64,000 nucleotides of DNA, from the NCBI RefSeq assembly GCF_900635455.1, contig NZ_LR134116.1:1240001-1304000 (forward strand), written 5' to 3'. Shown one piece after another: positions 30,001 to 41,399 of this stretch. The position numbers were made by a program, and so were the translations under genes. Under the pieces are notes generated by a model. It had not been told where the DNA came from. It saw only the letters and a program-made list of their open reading frames with translations, and made no database searches. This DNA is from Yersinia intermedia (lineage in GTDB: Bacteria; Pseudomonadota; Gammaproteobacteria; Enterobacterales; Enterobacteriaceae). Numbering within the stretch: the first letter of the stretch is position 1; every line of letters begins with the position of its first letter.

Positions 30001-30134
30001 ATCACCGGATAATCTACCTGCGGCAGCGGTGATACGGGTAATAAGCTAAAACCAATAATACCGCTGAGGGTAATAGCCATTGTCAGCAAGGTGGTAGCCA
30101 CCGGGCGCTGGATGAACAGAGCGAAGAATTTCAC
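27060..30134 (-). CDS. mdtC: RND multidrug efflux transporter subunit MdtC
   Basis: 1024 residues, the RND inner-membrane pump layout of 12 membrane helices with two large periplasmic loops. The N-terminus [39 protein letters not shown] in helix 4 (proton-relay Asp pair) and [15 protein letters not shown] are typical. MdtC forms a heterotrimer with MdtB; together with MdtA and TolC it exports bile salts, novobiocin and others. Its start overlaps the mdtB stop by 4 bases (ATGA), so the two are translationally coupled. Confidence 0.96.
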   Translation of the reverse strand: MKFFALFIQRPVATTLLTMAITLSGIIGFSLLPVSPLPQVDYPVISVSASMPGADPETMASSIATPLERALGRIAGVNEMTSTSSLGSTRIILQFDLNRDINGAARDVQAALNAAQSLLPTGMPNRPTYRKMNPSDAPIMIMTLTSDTFTQGQLYDFASTKLAQKIAQTEGVSDVSVGGSSLPAVRVELNPGALFNQGVSLDAVRQAISTANVRRPQGAIDSSQQHWQVQANDEIKTAEGYRPLVIHYNNGSAVRLQDVATVVDSVQDVRNAGMSDGKPAVLLVISREPGANIIATVDRIRAELPALRASIPASIQLNIAQDRSPTIRASLDEVERSLMIAVALVILVVFLFLRSGRATLIPAVAVPVSLIGTFTAMYLCGFSLNNLSLMALTIATGFVVDDAIVVLENISRHLEAGVKPMAAALRGVREVGFTVLSMSISLVAVFIPLLLMEGLPGRLFREFAVTLSVAIGISLVISLTLTPMMCAHLLRSHPVGQQPRIRGFGKILLAIQQGYGRSLNWVLGHTRWVMVVLLSTIALNVWLYISIPKTFFPEQDTGRMMGFIQADQSISFQSMQQKLKDFMKIVSADPAVDNVTGFTGGSRTNSGSMFISLKPLSERSESAQQIITRLRAKLAKEPGASLFLAPVQDIRVGGRQANASYQFTLLADDLAALREWEPKVRAALAKLPELADVNSDQQDKGSEMALTYDRETMARLGIDVSTANALLNNAFGQRQISTIYQPLNQYKVVMEVAPQYTQDVSSLDKMFVINSSGQSIPLSYFAKWQPANAPLSVNHQGLSAASTISFNLPEAGSLSAATAAVERAMTELGVPASVRGTFTGTAQVFQETLKSQLWLIMAAIATVYIVLGILYESYVHPLTILSTLPSAGVGALLALELFDAPFSLIALIGIMLLIGIVKKNAIMMVDFALDAQRNGNLSARDAIFQASLLRFRPILMTTLAALFGALPLVLGSGDGAELRQPLGITIVGGLVMSQLLTLYTTPVVYLYFDRLRNRFSKQPLMRLE

Positions 30135-33100
30135 GGTTGCTCCTGCCCATGGGGTGACTCAGATGCGTCAGTATCCTGATGGCGATAGCGGTTTTTGCCG
30201 TGAGAGTTGCGCGCCAGTTTGTCAAACAACAGATAGATAACTGGCGTGGTAAACAGGGTCAGTACCTGACTGACAATCAGCCCGCCCACCATACACACAC
30301 CTAGTGGTTGGCGTAGCTCGGCACCGGCTCCGGTGCTGAGCATCAAGGGTAATGCACCAAATAACGCGGCCAATGTGGTCATCAGAATGGGGCGGAAACG
30401 TAACAAGCACGCTTGGTAGATGGCATCATACGGGGTCATCCCCTGATCCCGCTCCGCGGCCAGCGCAAAGTCGATCATCATGATGGCATTCTTCTTCACA
30501 ATCCCGATCAGCAAGATAATGCCGATAATGGCAATCACATCCAGCTCATTGCCGGTCAGCATTAGCGCCAGCAAGGCACCGACACCGGCAGTGGGCAGGG
30601 TTGACAAGATAGTGACCGGATGAATAAAGCTTTCATACAATACGCCGAGCACGATATACATCGCCACAATCGCGGCGATAATCAGCCACAGCGTGCTACC
30701 GAGTGCGGCCTGAAATGCCAGCGTAGAGCCTTGGAAGCGGGTGGTGATATCAGCCGGTAGCTGAATTGTCTGCTCAGCTTGTGTCACCGCGTTTACTGCT
30801 TCACCCAGGGAATAGCCCGGTGCCAGATTGAAAGAGATAGTGGCCGACGGGAATTGATTCAAATGGTTGATAGACAGCGGCCCGAAACGCTCTTCAATGG
30901 AGGCAATACTGCTCAGTGGCACCCCTTTACCGTCGCTACCCGTCAGGCGGATATCGTTAAATGCCGCCAACCCCGGCGTGGCCTGCACGTCATGTTCCAG
31001 CACCACGCGGTATTGGTTGGCTTGGGTATAAATGGTGGAAATCAGGCGTTGACCAAAGGCGTTATATAGCGCGCTGTCGATAGCTGCCATCGTGATACCT
31101 AAACGGCTGGCACTATCGCGATCGACATTAACAAACGCCACCAATCCCTTGTCCTGCCAATCACTGGTGACATCCTGGAAGGGGGCTTGTTGCTGCAACT
31201 GGCTAACCAGCTTCGGTACCCAAGTGCTCAACTCCTCAAGTGTCGTGCCTTGCAGGGTAAACTGATATTGCGTCCGGCTCAGTTGAGTATCAATGGTCAG
31301 ATCCTGTACCGGCTGTAAGTAAAGTTTAATCCCCGGTACACCGGCGACGCTTGCCTGTAAGCGGGTAATGACCTGCGGGATGCGATCGTCACGGCTGTTG
31401 AGTGGCTTAAGGTTAATTTGCAACCGGCCATTGTTCAGCGTGGCATTAGTGCCATCAACCCCGACAAATGAGGTCAGGCTTTCTACCGCCGGATCTTTCA
31501 GGATAATGGCGGCTACTTGCTGCTGGCGTTCCGCCATATTACTGAATGACACGGATTGCGGTGCTTCCAGTGTCCCCTGAATCAACCCATTATCTTGCAA
31601 CGGGAAAAAGCCCTTGGGGATCAGCAGATAAAGGATCACGGTCAGCGCCAGTGTGCTGAGTGCCACACCCAGTGTCAGCCACTGATGGTTAAGTACTTTT
31701 TTCAGTGCTACGGCATAATGGGCGATCACCCAGTCAAAGAATTTCTCACTGGCACGTGACAGGCGGTTTTGCTTGCGTAGTGACTCATAACTGAGCATCC
31801 GCGCGCACATCATTGGGGTCAGCGTCAGCGAAACTACCGCTGAAATCAGGATCGCCACCGCCAGTGTTACGGCAAATTCGCGGAACAGCCGGCCCACGAT
31901 ATCCCCCATAAACAGCAACGGAATCAATACGGCAATTAATGAGAAGGTGAGTGAAATAATGGTAAAGCCAATCTCACCAGCACCTTTTAGCGCCGCATCC
32001 AGCGGTTTCTCGCCTTTTTCAATATAACGGGAGATATTCTCTATCACTACGATGGCGTCATCGACCACAAAACCCGTGGCAATGGTCAGTGCCATTAATG
32101 TCAGGTTATTGATTGAAAAACCGAGAAAATACATCGCGGCAAAAGTCCCAATCAGTGACAGCGGTACTGCGACACTGGGGATAATGGTGGCTGCGGCATT
32201 GCGCAGAAACAGATAAATCACCATCACCACCAGCACAATGGCGAGCAGTAACTCAAACTGCACGTCACTGACGGAGGCGCGGATGGTGGTGGTGCGGTCG
32301 GTTAGTACCTTAACATCAACCGACTTGGGCAAACTTTTGATCAACTCCGGCAGCATCTCGCGAATACTGTCTGCGGTGGCAATGACGTTGACCCCCGGCT
32401 GGCGCTGGATATTCAACACAATCGCCTGCTGGGTATTGGCCCACGCGGCCAGTTTGTTATTTTCCGCGCCCTGCTCGATGGTAGCGACATCCTGCAAGCG
32501 GATCGGTGCTCCATTTTGGTATGCAACGATCAGATCACGGTAATCCTCGGCAGATTTCATCTGGTCATTAGCCGACAATGTCACCGAACGGGTGGGGCCA
32601 TCGAGGCTACCTTTGGCGGAATTGACGTTAGCATTGCTGATGGCAGTACGAATGGTTTCGCTGTCCAGCCCCAATGCGGCGACCGCCGGAGCATTCAGTT
32701 TCACCCGCACCGCCGGGCGCTGCCCGCCAGAAATAGTGACCAGACCGACCCCGGTGACTTGCGATATTTTCTGCGCAATCCGGGTTTCGACCATATCTTC
32801 TACTTGCGTCATCGGGATGGCTGTGGAGGTCACGGCCAAGGTCATAATCGGCGGATCAGCCGGATTCACTTTGCTGTAAATCGGCGGATAAGGCAGATCA
32901 TTGGGCAGCAGGTTGGTGGCAGAGTTAATGGCTGCTTGCACCTCTTGCTCTGCCACATCCAGTGGCAACGTAAGCTGGAATTGCAGCGTAATCACCGACG
33001 CACCACCAGAACTCTGTGATGCCATCTGCTTGAGACCAGACATTTGACCAAACTGGCGCTCCAACGGCGCGGTAATGGATGATGTCACCACGTCTGGGCT

Positions 33101-33289
33101 GGCCCCAGGATAGAGTGTCACCACCTGAATCGTCGGATAATCAACCTCTGGCAGGGCCGAGACTGGCAGTGCGCGGTAACCGAGGATCCCGGCCAGCAGA
33201 ATGGCAATCATAAATAAAGTGGTGGCAACCGGGCGCAGAATAAACAGCCGTGACGGCCCGCCACCGGGTGTTGGAGGCATCACTTGCAT
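30131..33289 (-). CDS. mdtB: RND multidrug efflux transporter subunit MdtB
   Basis: 1052 residues, paralogous to MdtC downstream. Begins [20 protein letters not shown] like E. coli MdtB. Helix 4 has [20 protein letters not shown] and the second half [16 protein letters not shown] hydrophilic C-terminal tail (~1025-1052) is a little longer than usual. The start overlaps the mdtA stop (TGATG), indicating tight coupling. Confidence 0.96.
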   Translation of the reverse strand: MQVMPPTPGGGPSRLFILRPVATTLFMIAILLAGILGYRALPVSALPEVDYPTIQVVTLYPGASPDVVTSSITAPLERQFGQMSGLKQMASQSSGGASVITLQFQLTLPLDVAEQEVQAAINSATNLLPNDLPYPPIYSKVNPADPPIMTLAVTSTAIPMTQVEDMVETRIAQKISQVTGVGLVTISGGQRPAVRVKLNAPAVAALGLDSETIRTAISNANVNSAKGSLDGPTRSVTLSANDQMKSAEDYRDLIVAYQNGAPIRLQDVATIEQGAENNKLAAWANTQQAIVLNIQRQPGVNVIATADSIREMLPELIKSLPKSVDVKVLTDRTTTIRASVSDVQFELLLAIVLVVMVIYLFLRNAAATIIPSVAVPLSLIGTFAAMYFLGFSINNLTLMALTIATGFVVDDAIVVIENISRYIEKGEKPLDAALKGAGEIGFTIISLTFSLIAVLIPLLFMGDIVGRLFREFAVTLAVAILISAVVSLTLTPMMCARMLSYESLRKQNRLSRASEKFFDWVIAHYAVALKKVLNHQWLTLGVALSTLALTVILYLLIPKGFFPLQDNGLIQGTLEAPQSVSFSNMAERQQQVAAIILKDPAVESLTSFVGVDGTNATLNNGRLQINLKPLNSRDDRIPQVITRLQASVAGVPGIKLYLQPVQDLTIDTQLSRTQYQFTLQGTTLEELSTWVPKLVSQLQQQAPFQDVTSDWQDKGLVAFVNVDRDSASRLGITMAAIDSALYNAFGQRLISTIYTQANQYRVVLEHDVQATPGLAAFNDIRLTGSDGKGVPLSSIASIEERFGPLSINHLNQFPSATISFNLAPGYSLGEAVNAVTQAEQTIQLPADITTRFQGSTLAFQAALGSTLWLIIAAIVAMYIVLGVLYESFIHPVTILSTLPTAGVGALLALMLTGNELDVIAIIGIILLIGIVKKNAIMMIDFALAAERDQGMTPYDAIYQACLLRFRPILMTTLAALFGALPLMLSTGAGAELRQPLGVCMVGGLIVSQVLTLFTTPVIYLLFDKLARNSHGKNRYRHQDTDASESPHGQEQP

Positions 33290-34602
33290 CAGGATTTCTC
33301 CGCAGGAACAATGCTACCCGCCGCTTTTCCGCCCCGATGTGTGGCTTTCTCCTCGGTGGTCGGTTTCTCTGCGGCCCCCGTCTGGTTCGCCGCCGCCGCC
33401 CGTGGTGTTACCACTTCGACCTGCAAGCCTTCGGTCAGGCGATCAATACCGTCAGTAACCACGCGTTGACCCGCACTCAATCCGGCGCTAATAACCACTT
33501 GTTTGCTGTCTTGAATACCGGTAGTGACCAGATGCTTACTGACTTTATTCTCGTCATTTAAGATCCAGACAAAGCTCCCTTCATTACCCATTTGTACGGC
33601 TGCGGTTGGCACCACCACGGCATTTTGCAGTAAATCTACCTTGATACGGGCATTAACAAATTGGTTTGGGAACAGGGCGTCATCGTCATTGGCAAAGCGT
33701 GCTTTCAGCTTAATGGTGCCAGTGGTGGTATCAATTTGATTATCAATACTGAGCAGATAGCCCTGTGCCAGTCGCTGTTTATTGGTGCGATCCCAAGCCT
33801 CTACTGGCACGGTAGTGTTATTTTGGGCTGCATTCTTCTGCGCTTGCATGATTGCGGGGATATCGCTTTCTGGCAGCGTAAAGACCACATCAACCGGATG
33901 TGTCTGAGTGATCACCACAATGGGGGTTGCGGTACCGCTGGTAATGTAATTACCGACATCAACCTGTTTTAGGCCCACTTTACCGCTGATGGGGGCGGTA
34001 ATACGGCTATAAGTCAGTTGCAGTTTGGCACTGTCGATAGCGCCTTGATCGGCTTTAACACTGCCTTCACTTTGGCGCACCAACGAGGCTTGGGTATCAA
34101 GTTCTTGTTGTGAAATAACACCGGTTTTCACCAGTTTTTGGTAGCGGGCCAGATCACGACGGGCATTATCCAGCGTGGCCTGATCCTTCGCCAATTGGCC
34201 CTGTGCTTGGGTCAGTTGTACCTGATAAGGGCGCGGATCGATTTCCACCAGTAAGTCACCAGCGTTGACCTGCTGGCCTTCAGTAAAGTGGATTGCCATT
34301 AATTGGCCATCAACCCGGCTGGTCACGGTAACCGTGTTGGCGGCAAGCACGGTACCTAAGCCGGTAAGATAGCGTAGTACAGCTTGTTCGGTTGCTGTGG
34401 CGGCCTGCACCGGTGACATGGGCATATTCCGCCGCCCACTGGCGCGGGCTGTGGTGGTCCCGTTAGCGGTGGGCTGCGCACCTGGCGGCGTGCTGGCAGG
34501 GGCGGCACTAAAGTCGCGCCAGACAAAGACAGCAACAATAATCGCCACCACCGCCCCGAGTACCATCAGTACCCTGGAAGTGCGTTTGGATTGAGCTTTC
34601 AT
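33289..34602 (-). CDS. mdtA: Membrane fusion (periplasmic adaptor) protein MdtA
   Basis: 437 residues: an N-terminal membrane anchor ([18 protein letters not shown], no lipobox), a low-complexity linker rich in Pro, Thr and Ala (~35-65), then lipoyl and alpha-hairpin halves ([20 protein letters not shown], the coiled coil around residues 120-185) and beta-barrel domains. It bridges MdtBC to the TolC outer-membrane channel. First gene of the operon; AAGGA precedes the ATG. Confidence 0.95.
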   Translation of the reverse strand: MKAQSKRTSRVLMVLGAVVAIIVAVFVWRDFSAAPASTPPGAQPTANGTTTARASGRRNMPMSPVQAATATEQAVLRYLTGLGTVLAANTVTVTSRVDGQLMAIHFTEGQQVNAGDLLVEIDPRPYQVQLTQAQGQLAKDQATLDNARRDLARYQKLVKTGVISQQELDTQASLVRQSEGSVKADQGAIDSAKLQLTYSRITAPISGKVGLKQVDVGNYITSGTATPIVVITQTHPVDVVFTLPESDIPAIMQAQKNAAQNNTTVPVEAWDRTNKQRLAQGYLLSIDNQIDTTTGTIKLKARFANDDDALFPNQFVNARIKVDLLQNAVVVPTAAVQMGNEGSFVWILNDENKVSKHLVTTGIQDSKQVVISAGLSAGQRVVTDGIDRLTEGLQVEVVTPRAAAANQTGAAEKPTTEEKATHRGGKAAGSIVPAEKS

Positions 34603-34694
34603 GATGGCGGTAGTCCTTTTTGTTTATTTTGTTATGCGCACATAGATGCAATCAATTGGGTATCGATATGTTACTAGTTTAGCGGGGATTTACC

Positions 34695-34714
34695 GGATAA
34701 AAATGGAGGAAATA
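34695..34714 (-). promoter_or_regulatory. Possible BaeR box upstream of mdtA
   Basis: On the minus strand TATTTCCTCCATTTTTATCC resembles the E. coli BaeR-binding consensus TTTTTCTCCATNATTGGC, with matches concentrated in the TTTC.TCCAT part. It is ~95 bases before the mdtA ATG. Similarity is partial and judged by eye. Confidence 0.4.
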
Positions 34715-34821
34715 TGAAAGTAGTGTCAGGGTATGTGAGATTTTGGTTTTTATAATTTTAGGATTCAAAATTGATAGGATTTGGTTGCAGTTGATATTCG
34801 ATTAAGTGATGCGTTCTGTTT

Positions 34822-34857
34822 TTTGATTACCCACTATGCAGTGGGTAATCAAAATAG
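34822..34857. other. Perfect 15-bp stem-loop after yegD
   Basis: TTTTGATTACCCACT and AGTGGGTAATCAAAA pair perfectly around ATGC, a few bases beyond the yegD stop codon. On neither strand is the stem followed by a T-run, so it is not a standard terminator. The rest of the 34603-34859 gap is the mdtA promoter region. Confidence 0.5.
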
Positions 34858-34859
34858 CA

Positions 34860-36212
34860 TTAGCGATACAGGGTCTGCGCCCAACGGGCCAAACCGGCGG
34901 TCACTGAGCCGAAGTCATTGCCACCCACTAGCGGGATACCCGGTAGTTGCTGTTGCAGGGCCGCTCGTAGTAACGGAGAGCGAGCGCTGCCGCCCGTCAG
35001 ATAGATGACATCTGGAGTGATATGGCTGGTGGATAACGCCAAACTGACTTGTTCCTGAATCCGTTGCAGTGGCTGAGATATGGCTTCGGCAAGCTGTTGC
35101 TGGTTGATAATCTGGCCTAACGCGGGCTCGACAAAATGCAGTGTAGTCGCCACTTGTGCTTGTTCGGACAGTGCGATTTTGCTCTCTTCCGCCGCCCGGA
35201 CTAAACGGTAACTCAGGCGCTGTTGATACACTTTCAGCAGGCGTTCTACTTGCTGTGGATTTGCCGCGTCACGGATCAGATCACGCAGGAAGCGGCCATT
35301 AACTGTGCTGTAGAAATCGCTTTGTGCCGGAACATCGTTAGTCGCAACAGCATTCCAATAGGGCAGTGACGGCAGAGCAATCCCTTTCTCGGTCTCGCCA
35401 CCCATGCCAAACAGCGGCATCAATTGTTTAAACGCGAGCATAATATCCAGATCGTTACCGCCAACGCGACAACCACTGTGGCCCAGTAGGCTTTGTTGGC
35501 GGTCTGCCAGCCCTTGCCACTTCGGCCCCATTAACAGCACCGAGCAGTCAGTGGTACCGCCACCGATATCCACCACCAGTACGGTTTTTTCTTCTGTCAG
35601 CGTCGCTTCAAAATCCAGCCCTGCGGCGACCGGTTCAAACTGGAAAGCAATATCACGAAAACCGGCGCGTTGTGCGGCGCGCAGTAAAATCCCTTCAGCT
35701 TGCCGGTTAGCGTCTTCACCGCCAGAGCCTTGGAAGTTGACTGGACGGCCAATCACTGTCTGACTGATTTCTGATGCCAGTACAGATTCTGCCTGACGTT
35801 TGATGTGGAACATCATGGCGCAGACCAAATCCTCAAACAGCGCCAATTGCTGAGGTTTCAACCCATTGGCACCCAGGAAGGATTTAGGTGATTTTACAAA
35901 GTATACGTCTTCAGGGTCTTCGATATAGTGGGCGAGGGCCGACAGGCCAAATGTCAGACTGTCGGCGGCAACCGGAATATCCTCTTCGCGATTAAACGCC
36001 ATGGCTCGGCGTAATAGCTGCTGATTTTCGTCGCTACCGGTGGGTACCTGCCAGTGGCGGTGCAGGCATTCACTGACGGCTTCCCGTGTGGGTGCACACA
36101 ACATGGAGGGCAGATAGACGTCATTATTTTCCAGTGCCAGTAAGTTGGGAGCATCATCCCGCATCACGGCAACTGAGCAGTTTGCTGTGCCGTAGTCAAA
36201 ACCAATGAACAT
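34860..36212 (-). CDS. yegD: Hsp70-family chaperone-like protein YegD
   Basis: 450 residues, the actin-like ATPase fold of Hsp70 (MFIGFDYGTANCSVAV phosphate-1 motif, TVLVVDIGGGTTDCSVLLMG phosphate-2, VIYLTGGSARSPLLR adenosine motif) without the DnaK-type substrate-binding domain. Function is unknown in E. coli beyond being a DnaK-like homologue. The open frame begins 20 codons upstream, but the ATG at 36212 matches the family start and length. Confidence 0.92.
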   Translation of the reverse strand: MFIGFDYGTANCSVAVMRDDAPNLLALENNDVYLPSMLCAPTREAVSECLHRHWQVPTGSDENQQLLRRAMAFNREEDIPVAADSLTFGLSALAHYIEDPEDVYFVKSPKSFLGANGLKPQQLALFEDLVCAMMFHIKRQAESVLASEISQTVIGRPVNFQGSGGEDANRQAEGILLRAAQRAGFRDIAFQFEPVAAGLDFEATLTEEKTVLVVDIGGGTTDCSVLLMGPKWQGLADRQQSLLGHSGCRVGGNDLDIMLAFKQLMPLFGMGGETEKGIALPSLPYWNAVATNDVPAQSDFYSTVNGRFLRDLIRDAANPQQVERLLKVYQQRLSYRLVRAAEESKIALSEQAQVATTLHFVEPALGQIINQQQLAEAISQPLQRIQEQVSLALSTSHITPDVIYLTGGSARSPLLRAALQQQLPGIPLVGGNDFGSVTAGLARWAQTLYR

Positions 36213-36326
36213 AATCGCCCCCCAGGCCAAATAAAGGGGGGCGACTTTACCCGATAGTGGGCAGCGGGGCAATCGTCATGTTAGTGATTTTTTAATCATG
36301 GTTGAGGGCGCAACATGATGAACCGG

Positions 36327-39300
36327 CTATTTAATCGCAAAATATCCGCTGTCGAGTAAATCAGACAACGGCTGCGGCGAGCTGATGGTTTGACCGTCAG
36401 CTAAATCGACACCGATGGTTATCAGTTTATTGAGCGTCAGGGGGAGTTCTGCTGGCCCAGCCAGAGTGGCGATATTGGCCCGCTGAGCAGTACCGTTAAT
36501 GATAGAGACCAGCACTTCATCCATCTGATTGATATGAATATGGGAAATTAAGTCACTGTTAAATTTAATATAATCGATAGTGTGATCCGCCAGTAACTCG
36601 AAATCATTCAGGTTGTGACCAAACTCTTTAACGATAAGTTTGCCGCCCAGTTGTTGCAATTTAGCGAGAAAATTGCCAATCGCAAAGGGGTATTGCAGTA
36701 ATGTGGATTCATCAACCATCCAATAGAGACTTTGTGGTGGCAGTACGGTTTGCTGCACCAAGGTCAGCAATGATTGGCGGAACTCTTCTTTGAGCAGCGC
36801 CACCTCTGACAGCGGGATAGCCAGCGCCAGCCCTTTATGTTTGATAGCTTGGGCATGTGTCATTAACAGTTGCTCACAGATCCAATTATCAATCTGCGGC
36901 AGCAAGCCATAGAGTAGCGCGGCTTCCTGAAAATCAGCCTGACTAACGTTAAGACCCTGTGGCCGATTAACCTCGAAACTGATTTGATAGAAACAGACAG
37001 ACAACGGCGTTCTGGGGGGCGCGGTTGGGGTGAGTTGCAACTCCAGTTGGTTATCATTGAGAATGTTCTCAACATCTTCCCTGCTTAGCAGCTCGTGTTG
37101 GCGTGCCAATAGCTGTTTTTGCCGTGGTTGATAGAGATAAACCTGGCCGCGCCCACTGTGTTTGGCGGTATAACAGGCGATATCGGCCTGTGCCATAATT
37201 TCACTGCGCTGATTGTTACTGCTGCTTATTTGTGTCACACCCGCGCTGGCCCCAATACGATAGAGCTTATCTTCCCAGTAGAAATGATAGCCATTAATCA
37301 GTGATACCAGAGTTTGGGTAATGGCTTTGGCATGGGGCAGGGTGCAGTTGAGCATTAGCAAGCCAAACTCATCACCACCGAGGCGTGCAACACAATCGCT
37401 GTTGCGTAAGTGCTGGCGCATCAACTGGCTCAACTCTTTCAATAATGCATCTCCCGCCGGATGCCCGGCAGTGTCATTAACGGCTTTGAAATAGTCCAAA
37501 TCAAGGAAGGCCAATGCATGTTGCTGGTTAAGTTCGACGCTAATTTGGATTGCCGCTTTCAATTTATTCTCAAAATTGGCGCGATTTGGTAGCCCGGTGA
37601 GATTATCGTGAGAGGCACTATGGCTGAGTTTGCGCATCATTGCGCGCGATTCGCCGACATCCTGAAACACCAGTACCGCTCCGACAATGTCACCTTCCAA
37701 TGTTTTCAGCGGTGCGACCGACTCTTGAATATCATAATACTGGCCATCACGATGATGTAATACCATTGACTCATTGAGTGAAGAGTAGGGGCGATGATTC
37801 AGGCAATGTTCTATCGGGTTATCAATCTCCGCGCCGTCTACACCGTTAGTCAACTTGATGATATTGTTGACAGGTTGGCCTAATGCGATGGTATTTGCCC
37901 AGCCGGTCATTTTCTCGGCTACCGGGTTCATAAACGTAATCTTCATCTCTTGATCGGCACAAACCACCGCTTCACCGATGGAGTCCAGCGTGATATGCAG
38001 CCGTTCTTTTTCCTCGTGCAGCGCTTCCGTCAGGTTTCTGATTTCCGTCATATCCAGCGTGGTACCAATCAGACGCAAAATATTGCCATTTTTATCGCAT
38101 ACCATATTGGCTTGATTACGCAGATGAACAATTTCACCATCCGGTAATAACAGCCGGAATTCCAGACGGTATGGCTGGCGCTGCTTGAGGGCGGCGCTAT
38201 ATTCGCGATTAACCCGATTGATATCTTCCGGGTGAACATGTGTCCGCCAAACACGCTCATCAACCGGGGTATTAAACGGAATATGATAGAGTTCATACAT
38301 CCGCTTATCCCAACTGAGAACCTGCGTTTTGATATCCAATTCCCAGATACCAATGCCCCCCGCCTCGTTAGCCAGCGTAATTCGCTCCATTAGGCGGCGG
38401 TTAACAATCTCGGTCTTTTTCAGCTCATTAATATCTTCAACCTGCGAGATGAAATAGAGCGGTTGCTGTTGGTGATCCCGCACCACACTGACCACCAGTA
38501 GTGTCCACACGATTTCGCCATCGCTGCGGATATAGCGCTTTTCCATCGAATAGCTGGGGATACGGCCGTGATAGAGGTCGTCGAGTAATTTCAAGTCAGC
38601 AGAGAGATCGTCTGGATGGGTAATTTGTTGGAAAGTCAGGGTCAGTAAGCTCTCCTGGCTGTAGCCCAATAACTTGCATAAGGCCTTATTGACCTGCATC
38701 CATTGGCCTTGCGGCGACACCAGAGCCATCCCGATGGCTGAATATTCCATGGCGTTACGAAAGCGGTTTTCACTTTCAATAATATGCTCTTTCTCCATGC
38801 GAAAGGAGTGCATTACCATCGCCATGGCATGGGGGGGAATTAATACCATTAATAAAGGGATAAAGGAGAACGCCTGAATTGACAGACTTGTATCGGAATG
38901 GATGGTATACAGCTTGAAATTAAGCATCAATGCGATCAGTAATGTTGCCATAAAGCAGATGGCAAATGTCTCAAAACGCGGTAAGCGGATTGAGGTCCAG
39001 ATCAACACCATAATGACAAAGGTAAAGGGGAACGGCAGATAAATCAGTCCGAGATAGCAGGCGGATAACGATACTACCATCATAAGTATCATATCAAACA
39101 GTGCTTTGGATTTGGTCGCGATATTGAAATAACCCCGACGGTAAAGTAACCCGACCGGCCCTAAGGCCAACATCCCTACCGCCTCGGACATAAACCACAC
39201 CGTGAGCACTTGGGTAAAGCTGCCGCTTTGTGGGGACAAATACCAAGCCGCTGCCAGCCCACTAACCAGAGGGACCATAATCACGGTACAAACCGAGAAT

Positions 39301-39677
39301 TTGAGCCAACTAAGCAGATTATTGAGCGGGTCTTTGGCGTGCAGGAATTTACGCAGTAACCAAGCCCCGGCGGTTGCTTCAACCAGGTTGATTAATACCA
39401 GGGGGAGTGGGAACCAACTGATACCATATAAAATAAAATTAGCTGCAACAATACATATTCCTGCCGCTAATAACTGCCATAACCAATAGCGTGCAGGGTG
39501 GTGGAATAGCGCGACTATTAAGACTGCCGTCGGGAACCATAGTGGGGCGAGATTTTCTGACCGTTCAGAAAGCTGGATACAAAAGAGTGCGAACAAAAAA
39601 ACGACAATACTGATGATAGTAATGTGGAGAATGGTTTTATTGTCAGGTGCCGGTTTTTCAGACGCACTAAGATCCAT
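36327..39677 (-). CDS. dgcE: Diguanylate cyclase DgcE (YegE): MASE1-PAS-GGDEF-degenerate EAL
   Basis: 1116 residues. An N-terminal MASE1 membrane sensor of 8-10 helices (~20-290) is followed by three PAS/PAC units (~300-670). The GGDEF domain has an intact active site, LGGDEFGLL, at about residues 765-773. The C-terminal part (~870-1116) is EAL-like but lacks the EAL motif, so no phosphodiesterase activity is expected. E. coli DgcE makes c-di-GMP that drives CsgD and curli. Single gene between mgtE and yegD; in E. coli yegE is also next to this region. Confidence 0.93.
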   Translation of the reverse strand: MDLSASEKPAPDNKTILHITIISIVVFLFALFCIQLSERSENLAPLWFPTAVLIVALFHHPARYWLWQLLAAGICIVAANFILYGISWFPLPLVLINLVEATAGAWLLRKFLHAKDPLNNLLSWLKFSVCTVIMVPLVSGLAAAWYLSPQSGSFTQVLTVWFMSEAVGMLALGPVGLLYRRGYFNIATKSKALFDMILMMVVSLSACYLGLIYLPFPFTFVIMVLIWTSIRLPRFETFAICFMATLLIALMLNFKLYTIHSDTSLSIQAFSFIPLLMVLIPPHAMAMVMHSFRMEKEHIIESENRFRNAMEYSAIGMALVSPQGQWMQVNKALCKLLGYSQESLLTLTFQQITHPDDLSADLKLLDDLYHGRIPSYSMEKRYIRSDGEIVWTLLVVSVVRDHQQQPLYFISQVEDINELKKTEIVNRRLMERITLANEAGGIGIWELDIKTQVLSWDKRMYELYHIPFNTPVDERVWRTHVHPEDINRVNREYSAALKQRQPYRLEFRLLLPDGEIVHLRNQANMVCDKNGNILRLIGTTLDMTEIRNLTEALHEEKERLHITLDSIGEAVVCADQEMKITFMNPVAEKMTGWANTIALGQPVNNIIKLTNGVDGAEIDNPIEHCLNHRPYSSLNESMVLHHRDGQYYDIQESVAPLKTLEGDIVGAVLVFQDVGESRAMMRKLSHSASHDNLTGLPNRANFENKLKAAIQISVELNQQHALAFLDLDYFKAVNDTAGHPAGDALLKELSQLMRQHLRNSDCVARLGGDEFGLLMLNCTLPHAKAITQTLVSLINGYHFYWEDKLYRIGASAGVTQISSSNNQRSEIMAQADIACYTAKHSGRGQVYLYQPRQKQLLARQHELLSREDVENILNDNQLELQLTPTAPPRTPLSVCFYQISFEVNRPQGLNVSQADFQEAALLYGLLPQIDNWICEQLLMTHAQAIKHKGLALAIPLSEVALLKEEFRQSLLTLVQQTVLPPQSLYWMVDESTLLQYPFAIGNFLAKLQQLGGKLIVKEFGHNLNDFELLADHTIDYIKFNSDLISHIHINQMDEVLVSIINGTAQRANIATLAGPAELPLTLNKLITIGVDLADGQTISSPQPLSDLLDSGYFAIK

Positions 39678-39845
39678 ATAACGCCTTATTTTGCTTGCAC
39701 ATATTCAGGTATGATAGAAAAAACCATCACATAAAGAGTATGCCACCGCGACAAGACGGCATGTTCAAAAGTTTAGTATAGCTAAGCACTGTGGCGTGTT
39801 ATTCCTCTTTCCCAGTGCTTAATTATTTGTTTATTAGCACAATAG

Positions 39846-41321
39846 TCAGACCAAGAATATAGTTGCCAGTCCCAGAAAGATGAAAAACCCACCGGTATCC
39901 GTGATGGCAGTGATCATCACACTCGATCCGATAGCAGGATCACGCCCCATACGGGCCATCGTCATCGGGATAATAACCCCCATGAGTGCCGCCATCAGCA
40001 AGTTCAGAATCATCGCTAATGTCATCACGCCACCCATCGCTGGATCGCCATAAAGCAGATAGGTCACGACCCCCATAATCCCGCCCCAGACCAGACCATT
40101 AATCAACGCCACGCCCAATTCTCTAAACATTAGGAAGGTCACGTTACCCTGTTGAATATGGTGTAATGCCAACGCGCGCACAATCATGGTAATGGTTTGA
40201 TTACCGGTATTGCCGCCAATACCCGCCACAATCGGCATTAACGCTGCCAGAGCCACTAATTGTGAGATGGTATCCTCAAATAAGCCGATCACGCGTGAAG
40301 CAACAAATGCCGTACAGAGGTTGATTGCCAACCATGACCAACGGGTGCGCACCGCACGGCCTACCGGGGAGAACACATCTTCTTCCGGGCTTAAGCCCCC
40401 CATGCGTCTTAGGGTGGTATCGCTCTCTTCGTTGACCACATCGACAATCTCTTCGATGGTCAAACGACCCATCAGTTTGCCTTTGGCATCAATGACCGCA
40501 GCACTGATTAAGTCATAACGTTCAAAAGCACCGGCGGCATCTTCTGCTTTCTGTTCGGGTTGGAACGTGGTCGGGTTGCTATCCATCACCTCAAATACTT
40601 TAGCATCGGGCGCATTGAGCAGGATAGACGTCAGTGGAAGCTCGCCAAGCAAGGTATTCTTGCGGTCAACTACAAAGATCTTATCCGTGGCATCGGGGAT
40701 GCTTTTCCGATAGCGCAAATAGCGTTGCACTGTTGCCAGCGTAATATCGGCACGTACTGTCACTAGCTCGAAATCCATCATTTGACCGACAGTATCGCGG
40801 CCATATTGGATAACTTCCCGCACTCGGGCGCGCTGGTCCGGGTCTAATGAGGTGAGCAGGCGGCCCATTAAGTTACGTGGCAGGTATTCAGCTAAATAAG
40901 CCTGTTCATCAACATGCAAGGTGCGCATGGCTTTTAACAGGTCTTTATCACTCATCTCTTTAATCAGTGTATCCCACACCGTTTCAGAGACTTCAACCAG
41001 CGTTTGGCCGCGTTTCTCGTTTTTGACTAACCGCCACAGTGCCAAACGTTCATCATGAGGCAATGCCTCCAGTAAGTCCGCAAGGTCCGCAGCATGCAGG
41101 TCATTGAGCAGACTTTTGATTTCTAACGTTTGCTCTGACAGTTGTTCATCACTGAGCTTTTCTTTCTCTTCCTGACGGCCAAGAATGCCATCAACCAAAG
41201 CCTTATTATTCAATAATAGAGAAAGTATCCGGTTGCGTATTTCAGCCAGTTTTTTCGTATTATTTTTAGTTTTATTCTTTATAACGGCAGAAATTGGCAC
41301 AGGAATAATCGGCACTGGCAT
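39846..41321 (-). CDS. mgtE: Magnesium transporter MgtE
   Basis: 491 residues: N-terminal superhelical domain (~45-170, DLHAADLADLLEALPHDERLALW), two CBS domains (~175-300, PLTSILLNAPDAKVFEVMD, GRLTIEEIVDVVNEES), a plug helix, and five C-terminal membrane helices with MPIVAGIGGNTGNQTITMIV and the Asp-containing last helices (ITDTGGFFIFLGLATIF). The channel conducts Mg2+ and is gated by intracellular Mg2+ through its CBS domains. A basic, Asn/Lys-rich N-terminal extension precedes the family start; AAGGA fits the ATG. E. coli K-12 has no MgtE. Confidence 0.93.
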   Translation of the reverse strand: MPVPIIPVPISAVIKNKTKNNTKKLAEIRNRILSLLLNNKALVDGILGRQEEKEKLSDEQLSEQTLEIKSLLNDLHAADLADLLEALPHDERLALWRLVKNEKRGQTLVEVSETVWDTLIKEMSDKDLLKAMRTLHVDEQAYLAEYLPRNLMGRLLTSLDPDQRARVREVIQYGRDTVGQMMDFELVTVRADITLATVQRYLRYRKSIPDATDKIFVVDRKNTLLGELPLTSILLNAPDAKVFEVMDSNPTTFQPEQKAEDAAGAFERYDLISAAVIDAKGKLMGRLTIEEIVDVVNEESDTTLRRMGGLSPEEDVFSPVGRAVRTRWSWLAINLCTAFVASRVIGLFEDTISQLVALAALMPIVAGIGGNTGNQTITMIVRALALHHIQQGNVTFLMFRELGVALINGLVWGGIMGVVTYLLYGDPAMGGVMTLAMILNLLMAALMGVIIPMTMARMGRDPAIGSSVMITAITDTGGFFIFLGLATIFLV

Positions 41322-41399
41322 AGTGTGTCCTTAATTCGAAATCGACCCTTTGCCCCTGAAGTCGTAGGGATAGGCACTAAAACATTAACGACAAAACAT

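Noticed and set aside
32516..33019. 167-codon plus-strand ORF within mdtB
   Set aside because: Antisense shadow of mdtB with His/Arg-rich, unstructured composition and no recognisable start signal.
36327..37080. Active c-di-GMP phosphodiesterase domain at the DgcE C-terminus
   Set aside because: The region is EAL-like in length but lacks the EAL motif and metal-binding acidic residues, as in E. coli DgcE.
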